Source: Chamaea fasciata
Lineage: Eukaryota; Chordata; Aves; Passeriformes; Sylviidae
Assembly: GCA_029207755.1 (NCBI GenBank)
Contig: JARCOQ010000007.1
Coordinates: forward strand, 43,729,656 to 43,793,655
Direction: 5' to 3'
DNA: 64,000 bases
Part shown: positions 23,938-36,236 of the stretch, one piece after another
Layout of the letters: each line of letters starts with the position of its first letter
Position numbering within the stretch: position 1 is the first letter of the stretch
Program-made: the position numbers and the translations under genes
The notes under the pieces: generated by a model
Database searches by the model: none
What the model saw: the letters and a program-made list of their open reading frames with translations, nothing else
Told to the model about the DNA's origin: nothing

Positions 23938-24850
23938 CTTTTTTCCATGATGTAGTTGAAATAAGAAACAACTTCTTTCCATTTTCTTTTACATTCATTA
24001 CACCAGGTTTACCTTTAGCAAAAAATGATAGTACACACTCTTAAAAGCATCACAGGAATTGTAAAAATTAATTTTAGCAGCTGGTCTGTTGTTAATCAGA
24101 AATAATATTGTCTAATGAGCATTCATAATTTGAATTATCACAATTTGTGCATCAACTCACACTTTATTTATAAGATTTATATGTATTTGGAATTAATTTC
24201 ATGACATGAACTATTGACTTCCTGTAGTCATTACTGAACAGTTCTGAAGGTCACAAATAACTTTGTAAGAAGTAAAAAAAATTGTCTTCAGTAGCAGATT
24301 TTTTCGTCTGCTTGGTAAAATTTACAAAAATAAATTGGAAAAGAAAATGTGTTTTTCCCCATATTCAAAATTGTGTCATGCCATTTTCCTAATTAGTGGA
24401 TAAACTGGGTAGTGGTAAAAGAGAAATCCAAATCTGTGTTTATGAAGTTACTGTTTAAAATTTTTAAAAGAGAGTGAAAAGAGGAGGGCACAGATTATGT
24501 AAAAAATAATTTTGTAATAAACAACAGGGAATTCAATAGAAGATAATCTCATCTATGCTTTATTCAAATCACTGTAATAGTTTTTCTGGTACCGTCTCAT
24601 TTTTGACATAGCAGTGAATCTGAACCTGTCTGTTTGGTTGGTATTCTGGATGGAAACTCGAGACTTTCCATATTTTGATTAAGTGCCTGGATAGACTACT
24701 AGATGACCTTGTCTCCATGAGCTATGAAGACACCTATCTAGAATTTATATTTTTGCCCTTCTTCAAGCAATTGAATTTTTGGGGAGATAGGTTTTTATGC
24801 TTTAAAACAGAAACACGCCTGTAGGCTAATATGTACATTAAACGGATAAA

Positions 24851-24960
24851 AAGAAAAAAAAAACAACCAAACCTACCAACCAACCAACCAACCAAAAAAC
24901 CTCATCCAAGCGAAAAAAAAACCAAACCAAACAACCCACCCAAACAAAACAAACCAACCC
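24851..24960 (+). repeat. A+C tract with CCAA tandem repeat
   Basis: A9-11 runs, then about five CCAA units (24876-24895), then CCAAACC and CCCACCCAAAC-type sequence to 24960. Almost no G or T except a short interruption at 24901-24912. Confidence 0.9.
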
Positions 24961-27418
24961 AGAAGCTCAGTATTGTGATTCTAATTTAATCTGTAATTAC
25001 CTGTAGTTACTTTGTCCATTACTTTTTTCCTAATGTTGAAGATACCAACTTTTCCCTGCTGAGTCTTCACTGAAAAGTTGTTAGAAGCCAGTAGTACAAA
25101 TTTGATTTGGCATTTCTAAAAATACACATCAAATTCCATAACAATACTTGGTGTTACATCCAATCAGGTGAGCAGGAAGTTAACATCTAGATGAAGATGT
25201 TAATTTTTCCAATTTACAGCAAAGGTGTATTTCTTGAGACTTACACAGCTTTTCCACAGGTTTCAGCTAATTTTTAAAGAGTAAACATATTCACTCACAG
25301 ATTTTTTAGCTAAAAATATAAACATTACAATAAAGAAAATTTAAAAGTACTCTTCTCTCCAAGTTCCAATTTATACATGACTAATTTAATTACAGTTTTG
25401 CAGAGTACTTTTTTCTACCCAGAATAACCTGGATGCTACAACTCAGACATTAATCTCTGTCATATTTTTATCTACATTCAGCTGGAGCAGAATGAATGTC
25501 CATTTTCTGGGACAGTATCCTTTGCCTCTCCACTACTTGAATAGCATGTTATTTTAGAATACACGTATATGCTGATCTTCCCTGAAATTTCTGTAGTACC
25601 ACACTGCATTTTCCACAATCTTTTACTTGTTCTTAAAGTCAGTTAGCTGCATTATTATTGGGTTTACTTCAGCTAAACTTAGCATGTGGAGCATGTGGCA
25701 AAGAAGAAGATGCCATGTAAGGTCTTGGGCGGCTTCTGTTCAAAATTCAGCTCTGGTTTCCATTCCAGTCGTGCTTTTCTCCACTCTTTTCTTATTCTGT
25801 GGAACTTTCTAAAACAACTTAGATGCTAAAAAAGCAATAATGTTAAAAAAAAAAAAAAGAAACTGACAAGGTTTTATAAGGCCCAAGAAAGGAAAAGAGG
25901 GGTAAAAAATTAGAAACAGATTAATGGTAGCAGAAGGAATGGGATGGTGATAGAAGGAGTGAAACCCAGCATTAGTCATGTTTTCCTGTTGGGTAATGCT
26001 TGCCTCTTTTGTGTATGAACAGATGCCCTTGCTCTTAGCAGCAAAGTTTCAAATTTAAATCCCATCAGTTTGGATGGATTCTATCTGGACTTGCAAATTA
26101 TGTTACTGGAGATCATTCTTCTGTTTTCCTTGGTTTCACTTTGCTGTTTGCTTTCTGAAAGATGCATAGAGACTCCCATGTGCAATCTTCCAGCTAAAAT
26201 CGAAGACAGCCCAAAAGATGCAATAAAGATTTGCTGAGCAATTCCTGTTCTCGCAATTACAATGCATTTTCATTAAATGGATCTCCTGAGACAACTTCTC
26301 CAGGTGCAAGATTGCTGTAGGTTTGTGGCTCTCAAAGGTGTTGAAATTCTATACCACTTTATTATGCTCTACATCAACACCATGTCATACAGCTCTTCTG
26401 TCTCTCATATCCCAACAAAACCTGACCAAGCAAGAAGCTGCCACTTTAGCAAGAATGCCAGCCACACACAGAAATATGTACAGCTTACAGTTCTGAGGCA
26501 TTGAAATATTCTTATGATGGTAGTTCCAATAAAAAGATACTATCCTTTTAGGGAAAACTACTTTTCCTGCAGAAACAATGAGGTATCATTTCTAGTATAT
26601 ACAACAAATTAGGAAGTTTTACTGAAACTGAAAACCACCCCCCCAAAAAATTCTAAACAAACAGACAAAAAATTCTGAAAAATCTAAAAATATGGAGTTT
26701 GGAAAAGATGATTAGCAGTAAAATTAAAAGGTGTTCTTTATAAACACTTTTAGGATATGTGCAGAGTATAATAATACCTATTTAAGAGCAAGAACATTAA
26801 GCAGGTGTAGACAAGAATAATGTGTGTTTTGTGTTTCAGAGGAGAAAGGAAGGTTTTCTTATTAGTGGACAGCAGAGGAGTTCAAAACTAAGACTAAGAG
26901 TAAATGCTCATAATTTCATAACATCACTGTTAGGCAATACAAGAGATATTAGACCCTAATGGCATCCAAGGATGTTCAGTACTGGACATACATTTTTTCC
27001 ACACTGTTAAAAAGGAGTTCAACTTCTTTCATAATGAAAGGATTCAGATTTTCATTCAGAACCTGTCTTAGATATCTCCACCTTTGACATGTAATTGGGA
27101 TTTTTTTGTTTTGTTAGTTTTATAGTCATGAGTCTTTCTTATCTTTTGGGTACATTAAGGTTTCTATAAAAGGCTCAGTGTTTTTGTGAGAGCTTGCCAA
27201 ATATTTGACTTTCTCCTGTTGTGTCCTTTATAAAACTTTACATTCTCCTGAAGTGCACGATGTAGTTTTTCACATGGTGTCTTTTGTGGAGGTTAAGTTA
27301 AGCTTCTTCATTAATGCACCATTGAACAACAATGTATGTTTATAACTTTTGTATATTATCTCTTTATTTTATTTTATTTTTTTCTCCCAAGAAAAAGTAT
27401 CAGAAATATTCTTTGGCA

Positions 27419-27510
27419 AATATTGATTATTATTAATATTAGTATTATAAACATAATTAATAGGAATAATATAAATATTTATTAATATCAATATTAATTG
27501 TATATATGTA
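27419..27510. repeat. Extremely A+T-rich patch with hairpin
   Basis: About 90 bases contain only a handful of G or C. They include ATTAATAT (27481-27488), CA, then ATATTAAT (27491-27498), a perfect 8-bp hairpin. It may melt easily or act as a matrix-attachment-like sequence, but nothing proves a function. Confidence 0.6.
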
Positions 27511-29357
27511 AAAGGTTTAAATAAGGCTTACAGTACATTTATGTAGAATTTTAGACCTCCAAGCTTTTGCAGTGTTTCTTTAAAATAAGAATAAAAAGAC
27601 CTTGCAGGTGTCTATTGTCAGTATGCAATAATAATGTAAACTTACCACTGGATTTTTTAGATGGAAGGCTTTAAATTGATAGCTACTTTCAAAATATGTT
27701 TAGTGTGAATTATTTTCATAACTTCTCTTTGCAGAAATCACTGTACTGATTTTCCAGACTTTTATACTCACTTATCAGTAACCAAAGCTATATATAGGAA
27801 AAAGGGATTTAACAAATTATTTGCCTTCATTCATTGTTAGACTGACTTTATGTATTACATCATGCACCTCAATAAAAATTCTTGGAGATTGTTCCATGCC
27901 TGACTTGAATTTAGGAAATAGTTAGGGTTAGACTGTTACCAATAACTTTGCAGTTAGCAATATAAAGTGTCTGATTTCTTTTGTACTTTTGTCTGGATTG
28001 AGTACCAAGCTGTCACAGACCTAACAAATACAAGATAAAATTAGATTTAGCTTCTTTTAGGAAGAGATTTATGCCTTTAAAAATCTGAAAAATCTGTGAT
28101 CCTAGAGCTAGCCAGATGCTGTGGAGAAGTAGAGATTAGGTAGACAAAGTTTTTTGGAAGAATCCAATCAAAACCATAAATTTTGGATATTAGAAAAAGA
28201 AAAATTAATTTAAAATGGAGGATATGCTTAGGATGGCTACTGCAATCGTGATCTCACTTGAGGGAAATTTATGATCTTGGCCTCGTTGAGTGAAATGTAG
28301 GTTAATCAAGGATGATTCTCTATGAATTATCCTGGATTAAAGAGATGTATAGTATTCAATGAACAACACAAAAGCACATTATCTGTTCATCAATATCTGT
28401 AGACGGGATATTAGAAGGTCTCCATCAATCAGAGTAACAGTCTGCTACTAGATACAGTGCTAACAAATGACTCATCTGACTTTAATGCCTGTGATATCAC
28501 AGGTGAATGTGATGATATGGAGATTCCTGCCTATGTTCTGTGTTAGAAGGCGTGTTTTGGTGGGGACATCAATGAGCTGACCTGTATTTATGACAAAAGC
28601 ACAGTACTCCCAAATTGGCATGCCTGCTGTCAGCAAATGCAGTGTCAAGTACAAAGGCGTAATATCAGCAATGAGCTTTCTTTTGGACAATCTTAAATAG
28701 GTTCAAAATCTTAAATTAAAAGAACACAACACCTTCTGACAGTCTGCAATACCCTAAGGGCTGTAATAGTTCCTTACAAATTCCTTAGTGAGAATAAGGC
28801 TTCCTAAAGGAGCAAATAATCCAGCAAGAAGAGAGATCTTGTTCTTCTATCAGTTATCTGTTGCATGATACAAAAGAGAAAACATGGAGAGATAGTTTGC
28901 AAAGTAGCCTGTCAGAAAAGCAATGAACTCTGCCCATTCCTAAAGGTGTACAACAGACACAGCTTTGGAAAAAACAGCCTTGGAAGAAGGGGAAAGCTCT
29001 GTCTACATGAGGACGTGGAAGGAAATTAACTGAACAGTCTAAAAACATGGATTTAAATTGCATTAGTTAAATCACATAAACAATTATGTGAATACCCTCC
29101 CTAAATATTAAAGGGAACTAAATCTGATTTAACATAATCTACTTCCAAGGCAATGTAAAGTAAAAATGAACTAAGACTATTTTAATTCTGAAATTAGGTG
29201 TTTGCACAGCCATATAATGAGGTAAATGAAATCTAGTTACTTAGGATTAATTTTCTGAATTACATTGATGTAAAAAGCCTAAGAACTGAGTGTGTTTTGC
29301 AAGATGTGCAGCTATAGTTTTCTTGATAACAATCTCTAAAAATATCTATGCTGTACT

Positions 29358-29383
29358 CTATGTTGTACATCTATGTTGTACAT
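29358..29383. repeat. 13-bp direct tandem duplication
   Basis: CTATGTTGTACAT occurs twice back to back (29358-29370 and 29371-29383), with a more diverged related unit just upstream. Confidence 0.9.
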
Positions 29384-30039
29384 GGGACTCAATATTTCAG
29401 CAAAGGCGAGGGAGGATAGACTAGGGTTGAAAAATTCTAGCTAACGCATAGTTTGCTTTGGGGTTTCTTCCTCACTTTGTTCAATGTATCTATTTGAAAA
29501 CTGAGGTAGAGAAGAGAGTGGGAAAGCCACATAAGGTTCCAGGAAGTCACAAAATAAAAAACAGGTATTTATGAGAAAGTGTTGACAGAGAATTTGACCA
29601 GCTAAATATTGTTAGTCTTTTTTAGGCATTTCATTTTCCCCAAATAATGTATGGAAAGACGGTCATGAACCTCAAAGAACTTGTCCTAGGGTGATCAATA
29701 AGAATAGATACTTTCCATTTATCTTAGAAGCACCTACATGCACTACTGAAGGATAAAACAAATCCCTTACTCTTGTCCTGGTATTAATAGCCTATTTAGA
29801 TCACATTACAAAAGCCTAGCTATTATCAATGTCAGAAGGAAACTCTTAATAGTGAATCATTTTAAGACATTACAATGGGACTTTGAATCAAAAAGTTATT
29901 CATTCAATCATGTAAGAGAATTTATTCTGATCTCTTTTAAACCTTCCTATTTTCCTAAATATTGTATTATATCAATGAGACTAGAAATCTCATATTATTT
30001 TTAAACTGAGCTTGTGAGATCAGTGTTACGTGTTTATGT

Positions 30040-30330
30040 TATTCCTCCTCAAGTTAGTCCATTATTTCCAATTAATTTTAATTAAGCCAGCAAATGGCCT
30101 TTTATCTCTGTACTTTCAGTAGCTGCTCCATGCTAACATTTGTTTGAGTTTGCATTTAATAAATATCTTAACCCTTCAGCAGCAGCTTGAGCTGGAGTGC
30201 TGGTAATGAAGATGTGTGGAAATAAGGACAGGAGAAAAGCATTAGAATGAAATGGATTAAGTTGGCTGAGAAGTCGGAAAGGCTCACATAACAAATGATG
30301 CTACAAGAATGTCAGAACTGAATAAATATC
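30040..30330. promoter_or_regulatory. Possible conserved non-coding element
   Basis: The block is repeat-free and contains AATTAATTTTAATTAAG (homeodomain-type TAATTA cores), CCTTTTATCTCTG, CAGCAGCAGCTTGAGCTGG and GGATTAAGTTGGC. Word content resembles developmental enhancers in gene deserts. This is an impression, with no alignment to back it. Confidence 0.25.
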
Positions 30331-31987
30331 AAATTGATTTAACTGGGTTACTTCTTCAAGGTCACACCTAAGAGATTATAATTGTGGCTTTTTGCCTCAC
30401 AAATTCTATTTGGATTAGTGGAGAGTAAAGCAGCACCCTGGAGAAAAAGAAAATATACTGTTAATTTCCACACAATGGCAGCTGTTCTCTTGGATAATAT
30501 ATAATTCTTTTGTTTTCCAAATATAAGAGATTTTTGAAATCCCATGTTAGGTCACTAACTCCTATAATACTGCACAGAAATTACATATTACCTGCCATCT
30601 GTCCACCACTTAGCCAACTGGAAAGAAGCTATTAAATAAAATCTGGCTGATAGATAGATGATAGACTGTGCACTGTCTAGTATCCTCATTAGTTCCTAGA
30701 ACCTGCTTAGTGACTTGAAAGGAGAAGGAGTTTAATAATAATGACAGACTCTACTGAAAAAACTTTCTTAGTTTTGGTTGAAATCTTGCATTTCCTGCAG
30801 TCAAGATTCTAATTCAAGGAAAGCCAATGGAGCCTGTTTATACAGCCTTGGGTTATTGGATATTGAAAAATATAATGCTCAGCGGTATGTAATTACTTCT
30901 TCAAAAATTCCCAACTGATAAAGATTTTTTTTAATTACCAAAATTATTTTGGTCACACGGAGTAATTAAATTTTAAAAAAAGCATCAAAAAGCATGATGC
31001 AACTTTGAGTTATACATAGCTACCTACAATACTTAAAACATGGATAAATTGGGAATATTTGAAATTCTATGCATGATTTTCGGTTAACTTTTATCTTCTG
31101 TTTTTACCCCCTTTTTTCAGAATGTGTTATTCATAATTGGGCAAAGGTTTTATGAAGCCCTGAAATTCACTGGGAGGTAGAAATTTTAAATCTCTTATCC
31201 TTTACTTTCAGATCATGCAGTTTCTCATGCTACATGGGGTAAGCAAACCATATCTACCTGTAGGCATGCTTTCTTTTTAGAAAGGATTGGGATTGGTTTT
31301 TGTTTTGATAACAAATGCACCATTTAATTATAGATACAAGGTGTGGTTCATGTATGATACAATAAATTTTTTGCTTTCATGTCACAGAAACCACTTAACA
31401 GTTTTTGCTCTTAAACTTTGCTTGAGAAGATACTAAAAAGACATCAACTATCAATCAGTTATGATAGATCTGAAAAGTAAAAGCAGATGATGCTGCGAGC
31501 CCATTGACTGCCATCAGCTAAACTACAATCCCCAATAAAAATTCCTGTTTTCCTTCACCGCTTTCAACATTTATGAAAGTCCTTTGACTTCACCATATTA
31601 AAGTTCTAAACTAGGATTTAGTTTCAGAAATCTTCTCCATAATGTTTAATTTGTATTTTTTGAAAGTTCTGTTTGAAAAATTCTTGCAGGTGTTCTTTAG
31701 AACTGCTGTAATGTTTCCATTTCTTCCTTACCCTGTCCTCTAAAATGTACCTCTGCCAATGTGAGTACAGAAATGTGAGAAGAAATGTGGGCTTTAGAGA
31801 AATTATTGGACTTCTGAACAACCTTTATTTTTTCCATGTGTTGCATGTTACCAGAGAGAAAAAATATACCTGGAGATGAATTTCTGATAGGCAAAGGAAG
31901 ATGATTGTCTCCATGAGTCTAGAAAGCAAATTTTATTTTCTGGTTGAATGAATGGAATACTGCCACTGTGCTTGTACTCTGGAAAAA
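30331..31987. other. Unique DNA, no gene seen
   Basis: Short ORFs only. A 27-nt segment with strong splice-like flanks at 31212-31238 is listed separately. Confidence 0.5.
31212..31238 (+). other. Weak candidate microexon (27 nt)
   Basis: A good pyrimidine-rich acceptor (TTATCCTTTACTTTCAG) ends at 31211, and a GTAAGC donor starts at 31239. The 27 nt between are in-frame length (nine codons, IMQFLMLHG in phase 0). Microexons of this size exist in neural genes, but no flanking exons are visible in the window, so chance is the more likely explanation. Confidence 0.1.
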
Positions 31988-32037
31988 ACAACCAACCAAC
32001 CAACCAACCAACCAACCAACCAACCAACCAAACCAAA
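31988..32037 (+). repeat. CCAA tetranucleotide repeat (~11 units)
   Basis: A nearly perfect (AACC)n array ends in AAACCAAAACC. It produces the Trp-Leu-Val-Gly-repeat ORFs on the minus strand at 31848-32113, which are artefacts. Confidence 0.95.
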
Positions 32038-33420
32038 ACCTCTTCACAAGTCTGTAAGGGTTTCTGAACTGCATTTGATGCAGTGCTAAAACAGTCTGCC
32101 TAAAATTTTGCATTGAAAATGTTTCCTTATTTAACTATGTGCCAGTTATAATTAATAATTAGTGTTGGTTGCACCCTAAAGTCTTTATACCTATTAAGCC
32201 TTTTATGAAAGGATTTAGTAAGTAAAATCGATTTTGCTGTGTCTAATTTGAAGCAGATTGGCTTTTGGGTTTCAATGGTCAAAAACCTAATTTCCTCAAT
32301 AGTTTTTTTCATTTCAGTCATGCACTTTACTGTATAATACAATTCTCTTAGGAATACTGTAAGACAAGGTATTACTTATATAATAATTCTGTAAAGTACT
32401 CTGGACTGTGACTCTGGAATTTTTACTTCCTTTACTTCTACTGGGCTTCTTTAGCACCAACTAGAGCTTTGAGTTTATCATGGGTGATAGAATGCTTTCA
32501 TAAATAAATATTCAAATGTAGTTATGTTGTTTTCCACTTACAGTGCAGCAGGATCCACACAAGTTTACTAAGTCTATTATGTTGAAGTTAATTTCTCAGT
32601 TTGATTGTGTATGCCCAAAAAATATGTATACAGAAATAAATGATCCCTTTCACAACAGAAAAATATAGACTTCAATGAGAAACTGTGTTGATTGGGCACT
32701 GATGCTGCTGATGACTTCAGGCATTTCGAATGCCAGCTTCCCGGCCAGTGCTTTGGATTAGACCTCAAGTTTTTAAAATATCTATATTAGGCGTTCAAAA
32801 AACATACCCCAGAAGTCCTGGATGAATATGTATTTTGTAATTACACCTCTCTTAAAACTCCTTTACTCTTGCCAAAACAGTGAAGTAAAATATAAACAGG
32901 ATTCATTTCTCTTGTCCACCCAAAATTTTGTTTCTTTATTTGAGTATTCTATTGATTTGCCAGTCTTCTTTTGCTTTAACAGATGCAGCAGGAAAAAGTG
33001 GATCTTTTAATGGTCTTTACAGGGTCTAAACTAGATAAAATATTTCAGGATTATGTGACCACACCAACATTGTGCCACTTTAAAGTAATTTATACCTATT
33101 TTGTTATATTCTGTACTTCTTGAGCCTTGAAGGGGGAAAAAAGTTTTAAAAAGAGAAAAAAACAGTGAGGGCACAGAAGACATTTGGTATATTTTTTTAC
33201 AAAAATTCATCAGGAAGAAACCTGACTCACCAGAATTGAATAATATTTGCACCAAGTTCTTTGATCTAAATTTCTACACTTCAGTGTTTGTGTGATCACA
33301 AGTTGTTTGTACAATCAGGCTGCTGCTAAATTTTATCAAAATAAGGGGAGCAACAACAAAAAAAAATTGTCCTTCCTTTGCAAATGAGCATCTTGTTTTA
33401 AGCCTATAACATTCAAAAAA
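32038..33420. other. Unique A+T-rich DNA, no gene seen
   Basis: No gene or mobile element was recognised. ORFs are at most about 74 codons. Confidence 0.5.
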
Positions 33421-33505
33421 TTATAGAATATAGAATTACAGAATATCTCAAGCTGGAAGGGACCCATAATGATACCAAGTCCAACTCCCAATGCCTCTTT
33501 GCTCC
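33421..33505 (-). mobile_element. CR1 LINE 3'-end stub, antisense
   Basis: The plus strand reads ATAGAATATAGAATTACAGA, then AGCTGGAAGGGACCCATAAT and CCAAGTCCAACTCC. This is the reverse complement of the CR1 3' terminus (octamer repeats followed by the GGTCCCTTCCAGCT-type 3' UTR). Only about 85 bp remain. Confidence 0.8.
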
Positions 33506-33704
33506 AACTTTTAAAGAAATTTTGATACCAGAATAGAAAAAAATCAAAGGAGTCATGACTTTGAATTGACTTTTCGAATATTTTTAAATTTTCTGTTATA
33601 AAAACTTTTTCTTCATAGTTTGTGAACAGCTAACTGGGGCAGCTGATTCTCTTAGTATTACAGAGCAGTGCCTTCTGAATGGTTAATGGCCAGAAGCCTT
33701 AAAA

Positions 33705-33971
33705 TTGTTGTTGAATGACATCACTGAAGACTTATCGAAGGGCCACATGTCTAAAGTGGTAGCCAAGGTCAAGTGGGTAATGACACTGGAAGTGCCTACG
33801 ACAGCCCATGGCAATTCAAATGACACTTCTCTCTGTAACTGGTCTATGTTCTTTGCACAAATAGTACCAAGCCTGACTTTCTCTCAGACGACAGAGACAG
33901 TTGACAGAAACCTCAGTGGCCACAGAGTCTTGTTGCCTCTGCCAGTCTCAGAGACTGAAATAAAACCCTGA
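33705..33971 (+). other. Unassigned 88-codon ORF
   Basis: The ORF has mixed, non-repetitive composition (MLLNDITEDLSKGHMSKVV...TETVDRNLSGHRVLLPL) and lies in an interval of higher G+C than its flanks. An AATAAA (33959-33964) overlaps its end. No domain, signal peptide or family was recognised. Its length is within chance expectation. It might be a relic of an old LTR or retroposed sequence. Confidence 0.12.
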
Positions 33972-36190
33972 ACACCAGCCCCCATTTATACTCCACTGAA
34001 TGTTCCTCTGCAATGGAAAGAAACAGCCAGAGCGCTGTTTTGTGTTACCATGAAAAGCCCTTAGTGCAGAAAAAAATACTGACAATGCTACTGCATATTC
34101 TGAATCCAATGTCTAGGCCTTGTTGGAAGAGTAGATAACCCCCCATGTAAAACCCAGTTAGGTCATCACTATTGTTATCACCCTACATTGAATACCAGAG
34201 GAGCAAGTAATGACCAGGCACTTGTTGCAAAGTGTTAGGGAGACATGTCTTATATTTTATATGCAATAAAAGATGTGACTGGAATGCAAGACAACATTGG
34301 TTTGATTGCTTGCACCTGGATTTTGGGAGTTGTTTGTATCTTTCTCGTTTTCATGTCAAATGTGGGTGTCCTCATCCAGTTTCTTAATTTTTACAATGTG
34401 GGGGTTTTTTTTTCACTTTTTATTTAGAGATATCATAGGTGAAGGCATTTGAAGTAATATCTCATTCCCTTTGTGCTTTATTTACACACGTGACACACTC
34501 AAAGCATAGCTGTAATTGTCTGGAAAAATAACGATTCAGTGCATGAAACCCTCAGTGTATGACATTTGTTTTCATTCTTAAAAAAAAAAAAAGAAGTCAA
34601 AACAGATGTTTTAAAAAGAGGAAAAAATCCTAGTGTTTTTAGCTTTTCTCTTTCTGTCTGTCTCAGTGTCAGCAAATGTAATCAGTTAAATATGTATCTT
34701 AAAGGTAGCCTTGCATAAAAGAACACTGAAAGTAAATGCTCCTAGTAAAATATCCTAGGTTTTGAAATTAATAGATGAAGAATTCAATCAAAATATATTA
34801 TCTCAATGTTATTAGGTATGTCTATAAACACTTCATAACACACCCTCATACCTTTCCTTGACAACAGAAGAAACACAGTGAAGTACTCACAGGAACAAAA
34901 CTATACTTGTGAAGACAAAACAGTCACTTACACTTTGCTGTATGTCCAAATTTAACACAGATATAACATGTAAAGGAATTCATCAGCTTGTTTCCTTTTT
35001 CCTGACAGACTCATTCTTTGCACTGACTGCTAGCAGGAATCACCTAAAGGATGTAAGGCAGAACAATAGTAATAGGAAGGCTAGTCAAATCCTGCTGTAA
35101 AGACCAGCAAAATGTCTTGGGTACTTAATCTTATCAAAATGACAAGTCAAAATCCTATTAATGTGCAAAAGTCTATTATTGGAATAAGTGATGGACATTG
35201 AAGGAAGTAATTTCCTCATTACTAGCCTATCTCCAGATCATGTCTTTATAAAGCAATATTCATAGGTGTTCTCTGAAAATATGACACTCTTTTGTTTCTC
35301 CATCTAAGCAGTGTTTTTCTTCCCTGGGAGAAGCAAGAGGGGAGGCTCCACTTGTAGGTCTTCTACAATGTTTTTGAGGACTCTGTTCTTCCCAGGAGCT
35401 ACCAACTTACTGTACTAATTGCAGTAAAGAGAATAAAAATCATATCCTGTTTTGCTAGCTTGGGAGAATTATCAATACTCTCTTACACACACAGCTAAGC
35501 TATGGAAACAGAAGTCTGAGCAGCAAAAAAATTAAAATACTCTAGTACACTGCATACGGTGCACTGAGTTCTGGTGAGAGCAGAAATAAAATACTGCAAT
35601 CTTAATAAATACTGTTTTGTTTAGGTGTGAAAACTGTTGATGTTGGAAGCTGAAGTCTGGTCTGAACATAGGTTTTTTAACTGGTAAAATGCTGTTGGCT
35701 TGGTTAAATCTTCCCATTATACTGAGATATATGCAATTAAGCACTTATTTACATCAGTTCTATTTCTTGGAGAGGAAGAAATAAACTACCAGTGAACACA
35801 ATTTCATATCAGTAAGCCAGTAATCAAAACCACACTTAAGAAATTGCACTGCATAAATCTTTTGATATAGTCATAAAAGTACAAGTCTTGTGTAGAAACC
35901 TTTTGGAACACAGAAAGTATCCTGCTGATCTGTATTCATTACTGGGACTATTGGCACTCTCTGACAGAGATTTAACCATATTTGTAATGTTTCTGCTTGT
36001 GTTTTATTACTTCCCATTCCCATCATAGCTAAATAGAAAAGTTGTGAAGAAGACATCATTAAAAATAGATAAATTAATTATTTAGTAAGTATATCATAAC
36101 TCATAAAATGTTGATTTACCTTTTGGTGAAGCTTTCTGAGTAGTGAATTATGAAGGGTTTGGTAGCATAAAGAGAGAAGTACATTTCAGA

Positions 36191-36236
36191 CTTGCCTGAA
36201 CATTAATTCTAATAAACTTGTCTGCACATTAATTCT
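36191..36236. repeat. 20-bp direct duplication, 26-bp period
   Basis: CTTGCCTGAACATTAATTCT (36191-36210) recurs as CTTGTCTGCACATTAATTCT (36217-36236) with two mismatches and a 6-nt spacer. Confidence 0.9.

Larger units (their letters stand above)
20185..24850. other. Unique DNA, no gene seen
   Basis: A modest G+C-richer segment at 21030-21360 contains CAGCTG (21146-21151) and TTACGTCA (21156-21163). Overlapping 61- and 73-codon ORFs on opposite strands at 23491-23712 are not recognisable. A long A+T inverted repeat lies at 23895-23937. No transposon was identified. Confidence 0.45.
24961..30039. other. Unique A+T-rich DNA, no gene seen
   Basis: No ORF above 75 codons was of note. A very A+T-rich patch at about 27419-27500 includes the palindrome ATTAATAT-CA-ATATTAAT (27481-27498). 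A 13-bp tandem duplication lies at 29358-29383. No transposon was recognised. Confidence 0.5.

Noticed and set aside
31848..32113. ORFs with a repeated Trp-Leu-Val-Gly motif
   Set aside because: They are translations of the CCAA tetranucleotide repeat.
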